From NCBI RefSeq assembly GCF_038502225.1, contig NC_091352.1, positions 25,905,889-25,969,888 of the forward strand: DNA of 64,000 nt, read 5' to 3'. The notes beneath the pieces were generated by a model. It made no database searches, was not told the origin of the DNA, and saw only the letters and a program-made list of their open reading frames with translations. Positions 45,045 through 58,668 of this stretch are shown one piece after another. The number at the start of each line of letters is the position of its first letter. Position 1 is the stretch's first letter. This DNA is from Cherax quadricarinatus (Eukaryota > Arthropoda > Malacostraca > Decapoda > Parastacidae). The position numbers were made by a program, and so were the translations under genes.

Positions 45045-45765
45045 CTGTTGACACTTAGACTAACCTCTGCTATAACTCCAACTGCCGAGAGAATGACACT
45101 CGTCAAGCCGCAGTTAGACCCTGTCGGCAGGCGCTGTGTCAGCTTCGTGTCATAGCTTCAGTGAGCAGCCTGCACAAAGATGATGTCACTTTAACTGCTA
45201 GCCGGCTCATTGCAGTACCGTGTATGATGTTACGACTTCCAGATGTTTTGCTGAGTCATCTCTGCCATGACTCACTCCACTCTCACAGGCAGTGACAGCC
45301 CCAGCGACAGTACCAGTCGAGAAACGTCCTCCTGAGTCACATGCCAGAAGTCCTGCTCAGTTGCCGAGTACTGACGATGCCTCGCTTGAGGGCGCCAGCA
45401 GGTTGTGCCCCAGGATGAGTGAACCCTGCAGTGACTCCTAAAATGACTGCTTCACCGTTCCAGAGACCATACTCTGTTACGTCACAGATCAGCTGCAGCG
45501 ATGTCTTCTGTGTTGCAGTACTTGTCTAGATGCAGGAAGGTGTGTAGTGATGCCCATCGACGCTCACTGCCTTGGACCACGATGTTTAGCACACCCCACA
45601 TTTTTTTCTTCCCTCCCTGTAGGAAGTTTTTTTCCATGTCCATGTATGTATATATATATATGTTTTTATTTTGTGTTCTGTGCCCTGTTCCTGTGAAAGA
45701 GAGACGGAGTTTATTTTCCACCAGTCCTGGTCGAAGACGACCATGGTGGTGCGTGGCCAAGCGAA
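45045..45765 (+). pseudogene. Pol and 3' UTR remnant of the gypsy relative
   Basis: 45105-45230 reads GTCAAGCCGCAGTTAGACCC...GTCGGCAGGCGCTG, matching the intact pol at about 10478-10600. A later part resembles the C-terminal tail near 13680-13740. The stretch just before 45766 (GTGGTGCGTGGCCAAGCGAA) matches the pre-LTR sequence of the intact copy. About 3 kb of pol is missing between them. Confidence 0.75.
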
Positions 45766-45924
45766 TGTAGACAGCCTGTACTGTCTACCAGCTGACTTCA
45801 TATAACGCGTCATGCTTGTGCTGCCACTTGTAGACCTCTCAGTGGGCATGCCACTTGAAACGGCATCACCCTGCCTCTCTCTCATTCTGTCAGCCAAGCT
45901 CTCTCAGTCAACAGTCCTACTCCT
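45766..45924 (+). repeat. Partial 3' LTR of the gypsy relative
   Basis: It opens with TGTAGACAGCCTGTACTG, like the intact LTR, then diverges but keeps CTGCC..TGTAGRCCT landmarks. It is cut at a perfect palindrome. Confidence 0.75.
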
Positions 45925-45987
45925 CTCTCCCTTGCTGGCATGGCCCCTTGTGGCCATGCCACAAGGGGCCATGCCAGCAAGGGAGAG
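45925..45987. repeat. Perfect 63-bp palindrome
   Basis: 30-bp arms starting CTCTCCCTTGCTGGCATGGC are perfectly inverted around a 3-bp spacer CAT. It lies exactly between the truncated LTR and the 3'-truncated minus-strand LINE. Confidence 0.95.
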
Positions 45988-48623
45988 TGTTGCCAAGGGG
46001 GGGGGGTGTTGCCAGGGATGGGATTTAGTAATTATTCTTACTGCAGCTTTTTGTTGGGTTATTATTGGCTTTAGGTGTGTTGCTGCAGTTGATCCCCAAG
46101 CACAAATAGCATAGGTGAGGTATGGATAAATAAGTGAGTGGTATAGTGTGAGAAGGGCATTTTGCGGCACGTAGTATCGTATCTTGGAGAGGATCCCAAC
46201 CGTTTTGGATACTTTTTTGGTTATATGCTGGATATGGGTGCTAAAATTCAGGTTGTTGTCAAGGTATAAGCCTAGGAATTTGCCCCCATTATTTCTGGTA
46301 ATTAGAGTGTTGTCAATCTTAATGTTAATTTGTGCATCTCCTGCTCTGCTACCAAACATAATATAGTAGGTTTTGTCAGTGTTAAGCGTAAGTTTATTGG
46401 CTGTCATCCAAGCCGATATTTTGATCAGCTCCTCATTCACAATGGTGTTGAGGATGGCAAGATTAGGGTGAGAGATGACATAAGTCGTGTCGTCAGCAAA
46501 GAGAATGGGTTTCAGGTGTTGGGATACGTTTGGAAGGTCATTGATGTATATGAGGAAGAGCAGGGGACCAAGGACACTTCCCTGTGGAACTCCAGTATCA
46601 AGTGGCCGTGTTGCTGATGCTGTGTCTTTAATGGTGACATACTGATACCTATTAGTAATGTAAGATTTGAAATAAGCAAGCGCATGGCCTCTTATACCGT
46701 AATGATCAAGTTTGTGGAGTAGGATGTCATGGTCTACTGTGTCAAAAGCTTTTCTTAGGTCAATAAAAATTCCTAGTGGATATTCCTTATTTTCCAATGC
46801 TGTGTAAAGCAGATCTAGCATTTTTATGATTGCATCATTAGTGCTTTTATTTTTCCTGAATCCAAATTGGCAGGGGTTGAGTATGTTTTGAGCCGTTATA
46901 AATGAATACAGTCTCCTGTGCACGAGTTTCTCAAAGATTTTGGATAGCAGTGGTAAGTTAGATATTGGCCTATAGTTGTTTAAGTCTGTAGGGTCACCAC
47001 CTTTATGTATTGGTGTAACCCTTGCCATCTTGAGTAGTTTCGGGAAGGTGCTAGTCTCTAGTGACTTGTTAAAAAGTAATGAAATAGCATGCGAAAGGAC
47101 ATGGGCCGCTTGCTTGTACAGTAATGGTGGGACATGAGACAGATTCCCCAAGTTATTTTTAAGTGACTTTATAATCTCGGTGACTTCCGTGGGCTCAGTT
47201 GGTGCAAGATAGAAGGAATTAGGGAAATTCCCATCTAGGTAGTCCCCGGCATGGGCATTGGTATGTGGGATTTTACTGGCGAGATTAGATCCTATGGTTG
47301 AGAAGAAGTCGTTTATCTTGTTAGCTGTGTCAGTGGGATGTAGTGGTGTTTCATTAGGTTTAGTTAGGACAATATTCTTGTTTTTTCTCAGTTTGTGGGT
47401 CCCTAGAATCTGAGAGAGTGTCTTACAAGTCTTTTTTATATCTCCTCTAGTGTCTGTGAATCTACTGGAGTAGTATAGTTGTTTGGCTTTCTTTATTACT
47501 TTAGTGTGAGCTGATGAATAGTGTTTAAGAATATCTTTGTGCATTAAGCCCTGTCTATATTGCTTTTCATATTGGTGTTTCTTGTCAATGGATTTCAGAA
47601 TGGTGCTGGTTAGCCATGGGCAACCAAGCCGTTTGTTTGTGATCTGTTTTGTTTTATAGGACAATGTTTGTTGTATAGTCTAAGTAATTTGTTAAGAAAA
47701 ATGTCTGTCCAGTCATCAATACCATTGGCCTTGGAGAATTCTGTAGGCCAGTCAACAGTCTCTAGGTCAGCTGTGAACTTCCTTACTGAGGCCTCGTCAT
47801 GGAGTCTAAATGAGACTTTGTTGTATTCAAGTGGTGGTTTACTAATGTTTGTCAGGAGGAAGGTAGGGTAGTGGTCTGTATTGCTTTCTGTGATTATCCC
47901 TGATTTAAGGGGGGCTAGTATATTGGTCCATATGTGGTCTATTATGGTTGCACTTGTCTCAGTGAGCCTGGTTGGTTTAGTTATTGTTGGTATGAGAAGT
48001 GTGTTGTTCATATTGTTGATGAAATCAGTTACAGGCTGATCATCTAGTAAGCCAAGGTTGATGTTAAAGTCTCCAGCTAAGAGAAGGTGGTGCTTATTCA
48101 TTTGTCTGTTTGTTATTAGTGACTTTAATTTCTCACTGAAATTTGGGATGTTTGTGTGAGGTATCCGGTAAATGGCACCGATTGTTATAGGCGTCTTAAG
48201 GTTTTTTACAGTAAAATTAGCAAAAATGTATTCCCCATATTCATCACTAAAGCAAGTGGTGCTAATACAAGATAATTGGTTAGAGTAATAGATTGCAATA
48301 CCACCCCCAACTTGGTTTGGTCTGCAGTTGTGAATTGCTGTGTATCCTGGTAGAGGGTAGATATCTATTGTGTCCTGCTTAAGCCAGGTCTCAGTAAGAA
48401 TAATGCAGGAGAAGGGTGTCTTTAGTGATTCAAGGAGTGCCAGGAGGTCATCATAGTGTTTGCTTAAGGACCTGATGTTGTAGTTAAGTACTGATAGACT
48501 TTTAGCATTGTTTAGGATAGTGCTGGCTTGTGATGCTGTGTAATAAAGGCAGTTACTTTCCAATAGGCTTTGATTGGGTGTCAGATTATGGAGGTTTAGA
48601 TCAGGGTCAACGTAATCAATCAT
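45988..48623 (-). pseudogene. LINE ORF2: AP-type endonuclease plus reverse transcriptase, one frameshift
   Basis: This enzyme nicks target DNA and copies LINE RNA into it. The start ATG is at 48623. The endonuclease spans about residues 40-250 with LNYNIRSLSKHYDDL, ILTETWL, LLAGDFNIN, IIDHIWTN and NTDHYPTFL. Near 47650 a single missing A on the coding strand (ATAAAAC) shifts the frame. The second frame continues with [65 protein letters not shown] and the active site FADDTTY near 46490. The C-terminal end after AAVRIITKSHP runs into low-complexity C-rich sequence and the palindrome, so the tail is lost. Confidence 0.9.
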
Positions 48624-48744
48624 CTTCTAGGTTTAAATTATGGTTATTTATATCCTGCGTTGTGTTGAGTTCTAGTACTGATATCTATAGTTGTAGGAAG
48701 TTTGGACAAGTATATAGCTAGAGTATTTTGGTCATGTAGAGTAT

Positions 48745-49545
48745 AGTCACTACTACACACAATGAAGTTGATGTTGTCTATGTGTTGTGCTGGAATGAAC
48801 TAAAGTACAACTAGGTATAAACTAGTAATATAAAAATACAAATTAAAAATAGAACAAGACTCTCACTTGTAATTGCACTAAGGTCTAATATAGTGAATTT
48901 GGTATTGACTATGTATTGAGTTAGAATGAGCTATGGTACAACTGAATTTAATCTAATAATATAAAAATACAAATTAAAAATAGCACCCGTCTGTCACTAG
49001 TAATTGCACTATGGTCTAATATAGTGAATTTGGTATTGACTATGTGTTGAGCTAGAAAGAGCTATAGTACAATAGGTTTAATCTAATAATATAAAAATAC
49101 AAATTAAAAATAGCACTAGTCTCTCACTAGTAATTGCACTATGGTCTAATATAGTGAATTTGGTATTGACTATGTATTGAGTTAGAATGAGCTATGGTAC
49201 AACTGAATTTAATCTAATAATATAAAAATACAAATTAAAAATAGCACCCGTCTCTCACTAGTAATTGCACTATGGTCTAATATAGTGAATTTGGTATTGA
49301 CTATGTATTGAGCTAGAAAGAGCTATAGTACAATCAGGTTTAATCTAATAATATAAAAATACAAATTACAAATAGCACCAGTCTCTCACTAGTAATTGCA
49401 CTATGGTCTAGTATAGTGAATTTGGTATTGACTATGTATTGAGCTAGAATGAGCTAGAGTAAAACTGTGATTAATCTAATAATATAATAAAGGCACAAGA
49501 CTCTCAATTGTAATTGCACTAAGGTCTTATATAAGTTGTTTACAA
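48745..49545. repeat. About 130-bp tandem repeat in the LINE inter-ORF spacer, about 6 units
   Basis: TAGTGAATTTGGTATTGACT recurs at about 48891, 49022, 49152, 49283 and 49413, a period of 130-131 bp. Each unit also holds ATATAAAAATACAAATTA. The copy at 63256-63850 has the same repeats in inverse orientation, so they belong to the LINE. Confidence 0.92.
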
Positions 49546-50086
49546 AAATTAGAGTATAATTAGATTTAAATTGACAGGATAAAGTACACAAATTAAGGTA
49601 GCAAAAGAATAATAAAAAAAAATGATAAAAATAAAAATGGCAATGACTTGGTTATAATATGCTAGTAAGATGGTAGACAGGATAATATAAAAGTTGTAGT
49701 TGAAAATACTAGTTTAAAAAAGTATGGAATAAAAATGGTCAATAAAAGAAGTTTACAATAAGTTTGATCAATATAGTTTAAAGTAAAATTGGGCAATAAT
49801 ATGGATTTAGAATAAAATTGGGCAATTGAGTATTTTTTAAAGTGAGGTAGAATTATTGAAGACAAGTTATGGTTAGTTTATAATAAAATAAGATAGAACA
49901 GTGATGTGGTAAGTTGTAAAAAAGGAGATAGATTCTGTAGATATCAAACACAATTAAGACTATGAGGTAGGATGGTCGTTGAATACAACAATGACAATCA
50001 AAAGTAGTTGGGGTATTAGAATTTTAGGGGGGCACAAATTTATGACAATATAACACTAACGGTGGACTGTGGGTATTATCTGCACT
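49546..50086 (-). other. Rest of the LINE inter-ORF spacer
   Basis: AT-rich, no gene recognised. Confidence 0.6.
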
Positions 50087-50997
50087 TTACTCTGATTCTG
50101 TTAGTCCAGCCTCACTTAGGAATGTTTTAAGGTCATGTTCTGTAGAGATGAAGTATCTCTTCCCAGTGGGCTGTTTCCTAACTGCTATTTTTCCATCCCT
50201 CACAAAGCACTGGTGGATTTTTTGGGCATAGCGTAATTTTCTTAGCCGATAAAGAAGGTTTTGTCTTGTTTTGGTAAGGCACTCATTGACGTAAACATCA
50301 GTTTTCATAGAAATAGGTTTTTAGTAGGTTGTTTCTTTGTAGGCTAGTTTGGAATTTTAACAGCACTGTTTTTTACCTGCTTGGTAGCCCATCAGTTTGC
50401 AATCCTTTAGGTAGTCACTAAGTATGTTAAGGCGAAGGTGGTCCTTGATAAGCTGTAGGGTGGTCTCCATGCAGGTCTCTTGGGTGACTGTGGCTGGGAG
50501 ATGTTTGCTGTTAACTACAACAGCGTCAGATAGCTGCTGTTGGTCATTATGGTCCTGGAAGTTGGTTATGACATTGGCAAGTTGTTGGTCCACTCTTGAT
50601 CTTTCCTCTGTAATGTTGGTAGTAAGTAGGGTGACTTGGTCTTTTAGAGTGTTGATGGTGTCTAGGGACTGGGTGTGGGTGTTGCTTTGTTGTTCTAGAG
50701 TGTCTAGTTTATGTTCTAGAGCAGTGATCTTGTTGAGGTAATCTGCATTGCTAGCCTTTAGTTCCTGCATTTCTTGAGTTAGTTTTGTGATCTTTTGGTT
50801 CTGAATCATAAGGAGTTTAGCTATTTCTGGGTCGGTGATCTTCTTGACATCAAATACTGGGAAGGAGTTATCTCGGACTGTAGCGGCGGCCCTGTTTGTT
50901 GTTGTCTGTCGTGTGTTGTGGTGGTGCCGGTGGGTGATGAGGGTTGTGTCCTGGCTGGCAGTACCACAAGTTTTCCTCGTGTTATTACTCCTCTCAC
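50087..50997 (-). pseudogene. LINE ORF1-like protein, broken
   Basis: The frame is open from the minisatellite border (about 50997) with a polar N-terminus (NTRKTCGTASQDTT, RDNSFPVFDVKKITDPEI), then a coiled coil (about 50809-50500; LTQEMQELKASNADYLNKI and heptad Leu spacing) and a segment ending YLKDCKLMGYQ. After a stop near 50357, the C-terminal piece 50308-50087 (VYVNECLTKTRQNLLYRLRK, RDGKIAVRKQPTGKRYFIS) resembles the nucleic-acid-binding end of LINE ORF1 proteins. This layout suggests an RNA-binding chaperone. The true start codon cannot be fixed. Confidence 0.7.
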
Positions 50998-53757
50998 CTT
51001 CATCATTGAAGAGGAAATAGGCTCCTTCATTATTGAAGAGGGAGTAGGCTCCTTCATCATTGAAGAGGGAGTAGGCTCCATCATTATTGAAGAGGGAGTA
51101 GGCTCCTCCATCATTGAAGAGGGCGTATGCTCCTTCATTATTGAAGAGGGAGTAGGCTTCTTCATAATTGAAGAGGGAGTAGGCTACTTCATCATTAAAG
51201 AGGGAGTATGCTCCTCCATCACTGAAGACGGAGTACGCTCCTTCATCATTGAAGACGGAGTAGGCTCCTTCATCATTGAAGAGGGAGTAGGCTCCTTCAT
51301 CATTGAAGAGGGAGTAGGCTCCTCCATCATTGAAGAGGGAGTAGGCTCCTTCATTATTGAAGAGGGAGTAGGCTCCTTCATCATTGAAGAGGGAGCAGGC
51401 TCCTCCATCACTGAAGAGGGATTAGGCTCCTTCATCATTGAAGAGGGAGTATGCTCCTTCATCATTGAAGAGGGAGTACACTCCTTCATCATTGAACATG
51501 GAGTAGGCTCCTTCATCATTGAAGAGGGAGTAGGCTCCTTCATCATTGAAGAGGGAGTATGCTCCTTCATCATTGAAGAGGGAGTACGCTCCTTCATCAT
51601 TGAAGATGGAGTAGGCTCCTTCATCATTGAAGAGGGAGTAGGCTCCTTCATCATTGAAGAGGGAGTATGCTCCTTCATCATTGAAGAGGGAGTAGGCTCC
51701 TTCATCATTGAAGATGGAGTAGGCTCCTTCATCATTGAAGAGGGAGTATGCTCCTTCATCATTGAAGATGGAGTAGGCTCCTTCATCATTGAAGAGGGAG
51801 TAGGCTCCTTCATCATTGAAGAGGGAGTAGGCTCCTTCATCATTGAAGAGGGAGTACGCTCCTTCATCATTGAAGAGGGAGTAGGCTCCTTCATCATTGA
51901 AGAGGGAGTAGGCTCCTTCATCATTGAAGATGGAGTAGGCTCCTTCATCATTGAAGAGGGAGTAGGCTCCTTCATCATTGAAGAGGGAGTATGCTCCTTC
52001 ATCATTGAAGAGGGAGTACGCTCCTTCATCATTGAAGATGGAGTAGGCTCCTTCATCATTGAAGAGGGAGTAGGCTCCTTCATCTTTGAAGAGGGAGTAT
52101 GCTCCTTCATCATTGAAGAGGGAGTACGCTCCTTCATCATTGAAGATGGAGTAGGCTCCTTCATCATTGAAGAGGAAAAAGGCTCCTTCATCATTGAAGA
52201 GGGAGTAGGCTCCTTCATCATTGAAGAGGGAGTAGGCTCCTTCAACATTGAAGAGGGAGTAGGCTCCTTCATCATTGAAGAGGGAGTAGGCTCCTTCATC
52301 ATTGAAGAGGGAGTATACTCCTTCATCATTGAAGAGGGAGTAGGCTCCTTCATCATTGAAGAGGGAGTAGGCTCCTTCATCATTGAAGAGGGAGTAGGCT
52401 CCTTCATCATTGAAGATGGAGTAGGCTCCTTCATCATTGAAGAGGGAGTAGGCTCCTTCATCATTGAAGAGGGAGTAGGCTCCTTCATCATTGAAGAGGG
52501 AGTAGGCTCCTTCATCATTGAAGATGGAGTAGGCTCCTTCATCATTGAAGAGGGAGTAGGCTCCTTCATCATTGAAGAGGGAGTAGGCTCCTTCATCATT
52601 GAAGATGGAGTAGGCTCCTTCATCATTGAAGAGGGAGTAGGCTCCTTCATCATTGAAGAGGGAGTAGGCTCCTTCATCATTGAAGAGGGAGTAGGCTCCT
52701 TCATCATTGAAGATGGAGTAGGCTCCTTCATCATTGAAGAGGGAGTAGGCTCCTTCATCATTGAAGAGGGAGTAGGCTCCTTCATCATTGAAGATGGAGT
52801 AGGCTCCTTCATCATTGAAGAGGGAGTAGGCTCCTTCATCATTGAAGAGGGAGTAGGCTCCTTCATCATTGAAGATGGAGTAGGCTCCTTCATCATTGAA
52901 GAGGGAGTAGGCTCCTTCATCATTGAAGATGTAGTAGGCTCCTTCATCATTGAAGAGGGAGTAGGCTCCTTCATCATTGAAGAGGGAGTAGGCTCCTTCA
53001 TCACTGAAGAGGGAGTAGGCTCCTTCATCATTGAAGAGGGAGTAGGCTCCTTCATCACTGAAGAGGGAGTAGGCTCCTTCATCATTGAAGATGGAGTAGG
53101 CTCCTTCATCATTGAAGAGGGAGTAGGCTCCTTCATCACTGAAGAGGGAGTAGGCTCCTTCATCACTGAAGAGGGAGTAGGCTCCTTCATCATTGAAGAG
53201 GGAGTAGGCTCCTTCATCACTGAAGAGGGAGTAGGCTCCTTCATCACTGAAGAGGGAGTAGGCTCCTTCATCATTGAAGAGGGAGTAGGCTCCTTCATCA
53301 TTGAAGAGGGAGTAGGCTCTTTCATCATTGAAGAGGGAGTACACTCCTTCATCATTGAAGAGGGAGTAGGCTCCTTCATCATTGAAGAGGGAGTAGGCTC
53401 GTTCATCATTTAAGAGGGAGTAGGCTCCTTCATCATTTAAGAGGGAGTAGGCTCCTTCATCATTGAAGAGGGAGTAGGCTCCTTCATCATTGAAGAGGGA
53501 GTAGGCTCCTTCATCATTTAAGAGGGAGTAGGCTCCTTCATCACTGAAGAGGGAGTAGGCTCCTTCATCATTGAAGAGGGAGTAGGCTCCTTCATCATTG
53601 AAGAGGGAGTAGGCTCCTTCATCATTGAAGAGGGAGTATACTCCTTCATCATTGAAGAGGGAGTAGGCTCCTTCATCATTGAAGAGGGAGTACACTCCTT
53701 CATCATTGAAGAGGGAGTAGGCTCCTTCATCATTGAAGAGGGAGTAGGCTCCTCCAT
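50998..53757. repeat. 27-bp minisatellite, about 102 units
   Basis: Unit core GAAGAGGGAGTAGGCTCCTT followed by CATCATT. The 27-bp period is a multiple of three and lacks stops in several frames, so open frames of 740-870 codons appear on both strands (GSFIIEEGV on plus, PSSMMKEPT and GAYSLFNDE on minus). These are by-products. GAAGATGGAG variants recur every third to fourth unit between about 52400 and 52930, indicating 81-108-bp higher-order units. Confidence 0.96.
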
Positions 53758-54039
53758 CCTCGTCAACACTTTTTCTCTTCATCATTATGGTAATATTTGT
53801 CTGGAAATATAATTTTGTTTATGTGTGAGAGACTTGACTATGCGGAGAACGTAGAGAGACGGAGAACAGTAGGCCTACCAGGCTACAACGAGCTTTCTGC
53901 TGATGCCAACAAACAGTTCCTTTCTAGATTGGAGACTATTGAGTGTTATCAAGATGTATGATATATAAATAAAAAAGCGGAAGATCCTCTACTCCTTCCC
54001 TCCCTACTGCTACTGCTTGTATAAAAAGTGAATGGTTGA
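53758..54039. other. Unassigned stretch
   Basis: No gene or known repeat recognised. Confidence 0.5.
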
Positions 54040-55230
54040 GCTGTTTTTTTAAAGAAATTCAGAGAAAATCGGATAGAAAAATCGCAGATGAACAAGGAGG
54101 CTTTAGAAAAGGTAGGGGAAGTGTAACCAAGTGTTTATGTTGAAGTATATAAGTGAACAACATTTAGATAAAAGTAAGGAACTTTTCGTTGCTCTTATGA
54201 ATTTAGAAAAGTCATATAAATGATGTGGTGGATTGAGGAGAAATGTGGCAAATGTTGCAAGTATTTAGAAGGAGAAATTAAGAGTTTTTATGAGGATAGT
54301 GAGGCTCAGGTTAGGGTATGCAGGAGAGAGGAAGATTATTTCCCAAGTGAGGTGAGGCTTTAGACTTAGATGCGTGATGGTATCATGGTTGTTTAAAATA
54401 TTTATAACAGGGGTTGTGAAAGGAGTGAATACAGGGAAGGTGGCAGAGGAGAAGGATTATAATGAATAGAATCTTGGGCAACTTGGAAATTGTCACACTT
54501 GCTGTTTGCTGATGACACTGTGCTTTTTGGAGATTCTGGAGAAAAGCTGCGAAGGTTTGAGCACGAATTTGGGAGGATATGTCAAAGAAAGATATTTATA
54601 CTGAACATAAGAGTGAGCAGGATGATGAGGGGTAACCAAAAAATTAGGTAATGAAAGACTGGTTATGGGACTGGAAGCAAAAAGTACTGGAGGAAGTGAA
54701 TATCTTCAGATATCTGGGAGCAGACTTGTCAGCAGATGGGTTTATGAAAGACTAGATAAACAATAGAACTGACGAGGGGATAAAGGTGACTAGTGCATTG
54801 AGGTATCGGTGTAGACGAAGCAAAAAGGGGAATGTGTGAGAGTATAGTGTGAATCATGGGTCATGAATGTTGCAGCGAGGAGGAGACTGGAGGCAGTGGA
54901 GATATTATAACTAAGGACAATATGTGGTGTGACTAATATGCAGAGAATTCATAGTTTGGAGATTAGGAGGTGCATGATTACTAAAAGCATTATCCGGACA
55001 GCTGAAAGGGGGTTGTTGAGGTAGTGTAGACGTTTAGAGAGGATGGAACAAAATAGGATGACTTGGAGAGTGTATAAATTTGCAGCGGAGGAAATGTTGG
55101 TTTGTGGTAGTCCTATGAAAGGTTGGAGGAAAGAGACAAAGGAGGTTTAGTTAGTAAGCGGCTTTGACATCCAGCAAGTATTTGTGAACAAGTTACACAA
55201 GAGTGAATGATGGCAAGTGTTTTTTTTAAC
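54040..55230 (+). pseudogene. Degenerate LINE reverse transcriptase
   Basis: Following the reading across many stops and shifts gives DEQGGFRKGRGSVT, a LYVALMNLEKSY-like stretch near 54190, LLFADDTVLFGDSGEKLRRF (RT active site, about 54508-54550), and a C-terminal GLLR...LERMEQNRMTWRVYK with GWRKETKEV. The end matches the fragment at 33708-33989. It is an old, inactive copy of that LINE family. Confidence 0.75.
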
Positions 55231-55427
55231 TTGATGTACTGTTGGTGTGAGAGTAAAGTTAATATTTATGAAGTGATTTCAAAGGGCCAATCAGCCAAAT
55301 TTGAGTTCTGGAAGTCTAAATAACAGCGCCTGCACTCTAGATGAGGAGTGGGGATATTTGCAGCTTGGAGGGGCATCTGAATTGAAGTATCGGCGAGCCT
55401 CTGGCAACAGTGATTGAGTTTCAAAAT
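55231..55427. other. Spacer with (AC)n target
   Basis: Unassigned sequence ending in CCC(AC)n at about 55428-55450, where the first LINE copy begins. Confidence 0.6.
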
Positions 55428-55449
55428 ACCCACACACACACACACACAC

Positions 55450-56947
<1,498 letters not shown>

Positions 56948-57896
56948 GTGCTGCTTCTGGTATTTGTGAACGACATGACGGAAGGAATAGACACGGAGGT
57001 GTCCCTGTTTGCAGATGACGTGAAGTGGATGAGAAGAATTCATTTGATCGAAGACCAGGCAGAACTACAAAGGTATCTGGACAGGCTGCAGATATGGTCC
57101 AGCAATTGGCTCCTGGAGTTCAATCCCACCAAGTGCAAAGTCATGAAGATTGGGGAAGGGCAAAGAAAACCGCAGACGGAGTACAGTCTAGGGGGCCAGA
57201 GACTACAAACCTCACTCAAGGAAAAAGATCTTGGGGTGAGTTTAACACCAGGCACATCTCCTGAAGCGCACATCAACCAAATAACTGCGGCAGCAATTGG
57301 GCGCCTAGCAAACCTCAGAACAGCATTCCGACATCTTAATAAGGAATCGTTCAGAACCCTGTACACCGTGTACGTTAGGCCCATATTGGAGTATGCGGCA
57401 CCAGTTTGGAACCCACACCTAGCCAAGCATGTAAAGAAACTAGAGAAAGAGCAAAGGTTTGCAACAAGACTAGTCCCAGAGCTAAGAGGTATGTCCTACG
57501 AGGAGAGGTTAAGGGAAATCATCCTGACGACACTGGAGGACAGGAGAGATAGGGGGTACATGATAACGACTTACAAAATACTGAGAGGAATTGACAAGGT
57601 GGACAAAGAGAGGATGTTCCAGAGATTGGACACAGCAACAAGGGGACACAGTTGGAAGTTGAATTCACAGATGAATCACAGGGATGTTAGGAAGTATTTC
57701 TTCAGCCACAGAGTAGTCAGGAAGTGGAATAGTTTGGGAAGCGATATAGTGGAGGCAGGATCCATACATAGCTTTAAGCAGAGGTATGATAAAGCTCACG
57801 GTTCAGGGAGAGTGATCTAGTAGCGACCAGTGAAGAGGCGGGGCCAGAAGCTTGGACTCGACCCCTGCAACCTCAACTAGGTGAGTCAACTAGGTG

Positions 57897-57898
<2 letters not shown>
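56948..57898 (+). pseudogene. AC-tailed LINE, copy 2: RT C-terminal half
   Basis: It starts right after (AC)n at GTGCTGCTTCTGGTATTTGT, so only the last part of the RT palm onward is present: VFVNDMTEGIDTEVSLFADD, then VKWMRRI. The frame stays open to 57820 (DKAHGSGRVI). The 3' end has CAACTAGGTGAGTCAACTAG and leads into (AC)n. The catalytic FADD is present but the fingers domain is missing. Confidence 0.88.
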
Positions 57899-57939
<41 letters not shown>

Positions 57940-58226
57940 ACTGGACAAAGACAGGATGTTCCAGAGATTGGACACAGTAACAAGGGGACACAGTTGGAAG
58001 CTGAAGACACAGATGAATCACAGGGATGTTAGGAAGTATTTCTTCAGCCACAGAGTAGTCAGTAAGTGGAATAGTTTGGGAAGCGATGTAGTGGAGGCAG
58101 GATCCATACATAGCTTTAAGCAGAGGTATGATAAAGCTCACGGCTCAGGGAGAGTGACCTAGTAGCGATCAGTGAAGAGGCGGGGCCAGGAGCTCGGACT
58201 CGACCCCAGCAACCTCAACTAGGTGA
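57940..58226 (+). pseudogene. AC-tailed LINE, copy 3: C-terminal fragment
   Basis: It begins after (AC)n at CTGGACAAAGACAGGATGTT and encodes DKDRMFQRLDTVTRGHSWKL, then RDVRKYFFSHRVVSKWNSLG, to DKAHGSGRVT. It ends CAACTAGGTGAGTACACACA. Confidence 0.88.
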
Positions 58227-58445
58227 GTACACACAGAGTTGTCAGGAAGTGGAATAGTTTGGGAAGCGATATAGTGGAGGCGGGATCCATACATAAGCTT
58301 CAAGCAGAGGTATGATAAAGCTCACGGCTCAGGGAGAGTGATCTAGTAGCGACCAGTGAAGAGGTGGGGCCAGGAGCTTGGACTCGATCCCTACAACCTC
58401 AACTAGGTGAGTACAACTAGGTGAGTACACACACGCACACACACA
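58227..58445 (+). pseudogene. AC-tailed LINE, copy 4: short 3' fragment
   Basis: It begins GTTGTCAGGAAGTGGAATAG (the RVVRKWNSLG part) after ACACAGA, has a 1-nt insertion near 58295, and ends with two CAACTAGGTGAGTAC-type repeats and (AC)n. Confidence 0.85.
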
Positions 58446-58575
58446 GCCAAGTAGAGGTACGATAAAGCTCATGGTTCAGGGAGAGTGACCTAGTAGCCAC
58501 CAGTGAAGAGGCGGGGCCAGGAGCTAGGACTCGACCCCTGCAACCTCAACTAGGTGAGTACAACTAGGTGAGTAC
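58446..58575 (+). pseudogene. AC-tailed LINE, copy 5: shortest 3' fragment
   Basis: It starts AGCCAAGTAGAGGTACGATA (last codons) and ends with two CAACTAGGTGAGTAC repeats. It abuts the long copy 6. Confidence 0.85.
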
Positions 58576-58668
58576 AGCTCTTCCTCCACCTCCACTGCAA
58601 ATCCCCACAGGCCCCCACCAGGGCTCCTGCTCTCCCAACCCCAGTATTCCCCCAGGACCACAGTTACA

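Larger units (their letters stand above)
41742..45924 (+). mobile_element. Remnant of a gypsy element related to the intact copy
   Basis: The 5' end is TGTAGACAGCC joined to TAAATAAAACA (41742-41763), a 5' LTR reduced to 22 bp, followed by a primer-site-like TTGGTGACAGCAG. The 3' part (45045-45765) matches internal and pre-LTR sequence of the intact element, and a partial 3' LTR starts TGTAGACAGCCTGTACTG at 45766. Gag and most of pol are gone. A SINE and a CR1 lie inside. Confidence 0.8.
45988..50997 (-). mobile_element. Two-ORF LINE, minus strand, 3'-truncated
   Basis: Read on the minus strand: ORF1 (50997-50087), a 1.46-kb spacer that includes tandem repeats, then ORF2 with endonuclease and reverse transcriptase (48623-45988). 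The 3' end of ORF2 and the 3' UTR are missing at the palindrome. The 5' end abuts the 27-bp minisatellite at 50998. A second copy begins at 63256 on the plus strand. RT motifs place it in the jockey/CR1/L2 group; the clade was not resolved. Confidence 0.88.

Noticed and set aside
50795..53785. Open frames of 741-872 codons in the 27-bp array
   Set aside because: Same cause: 27-bp units without stops. The frames begin inside LINE ORF1 sequence or flanking DNA and no known domain is present.
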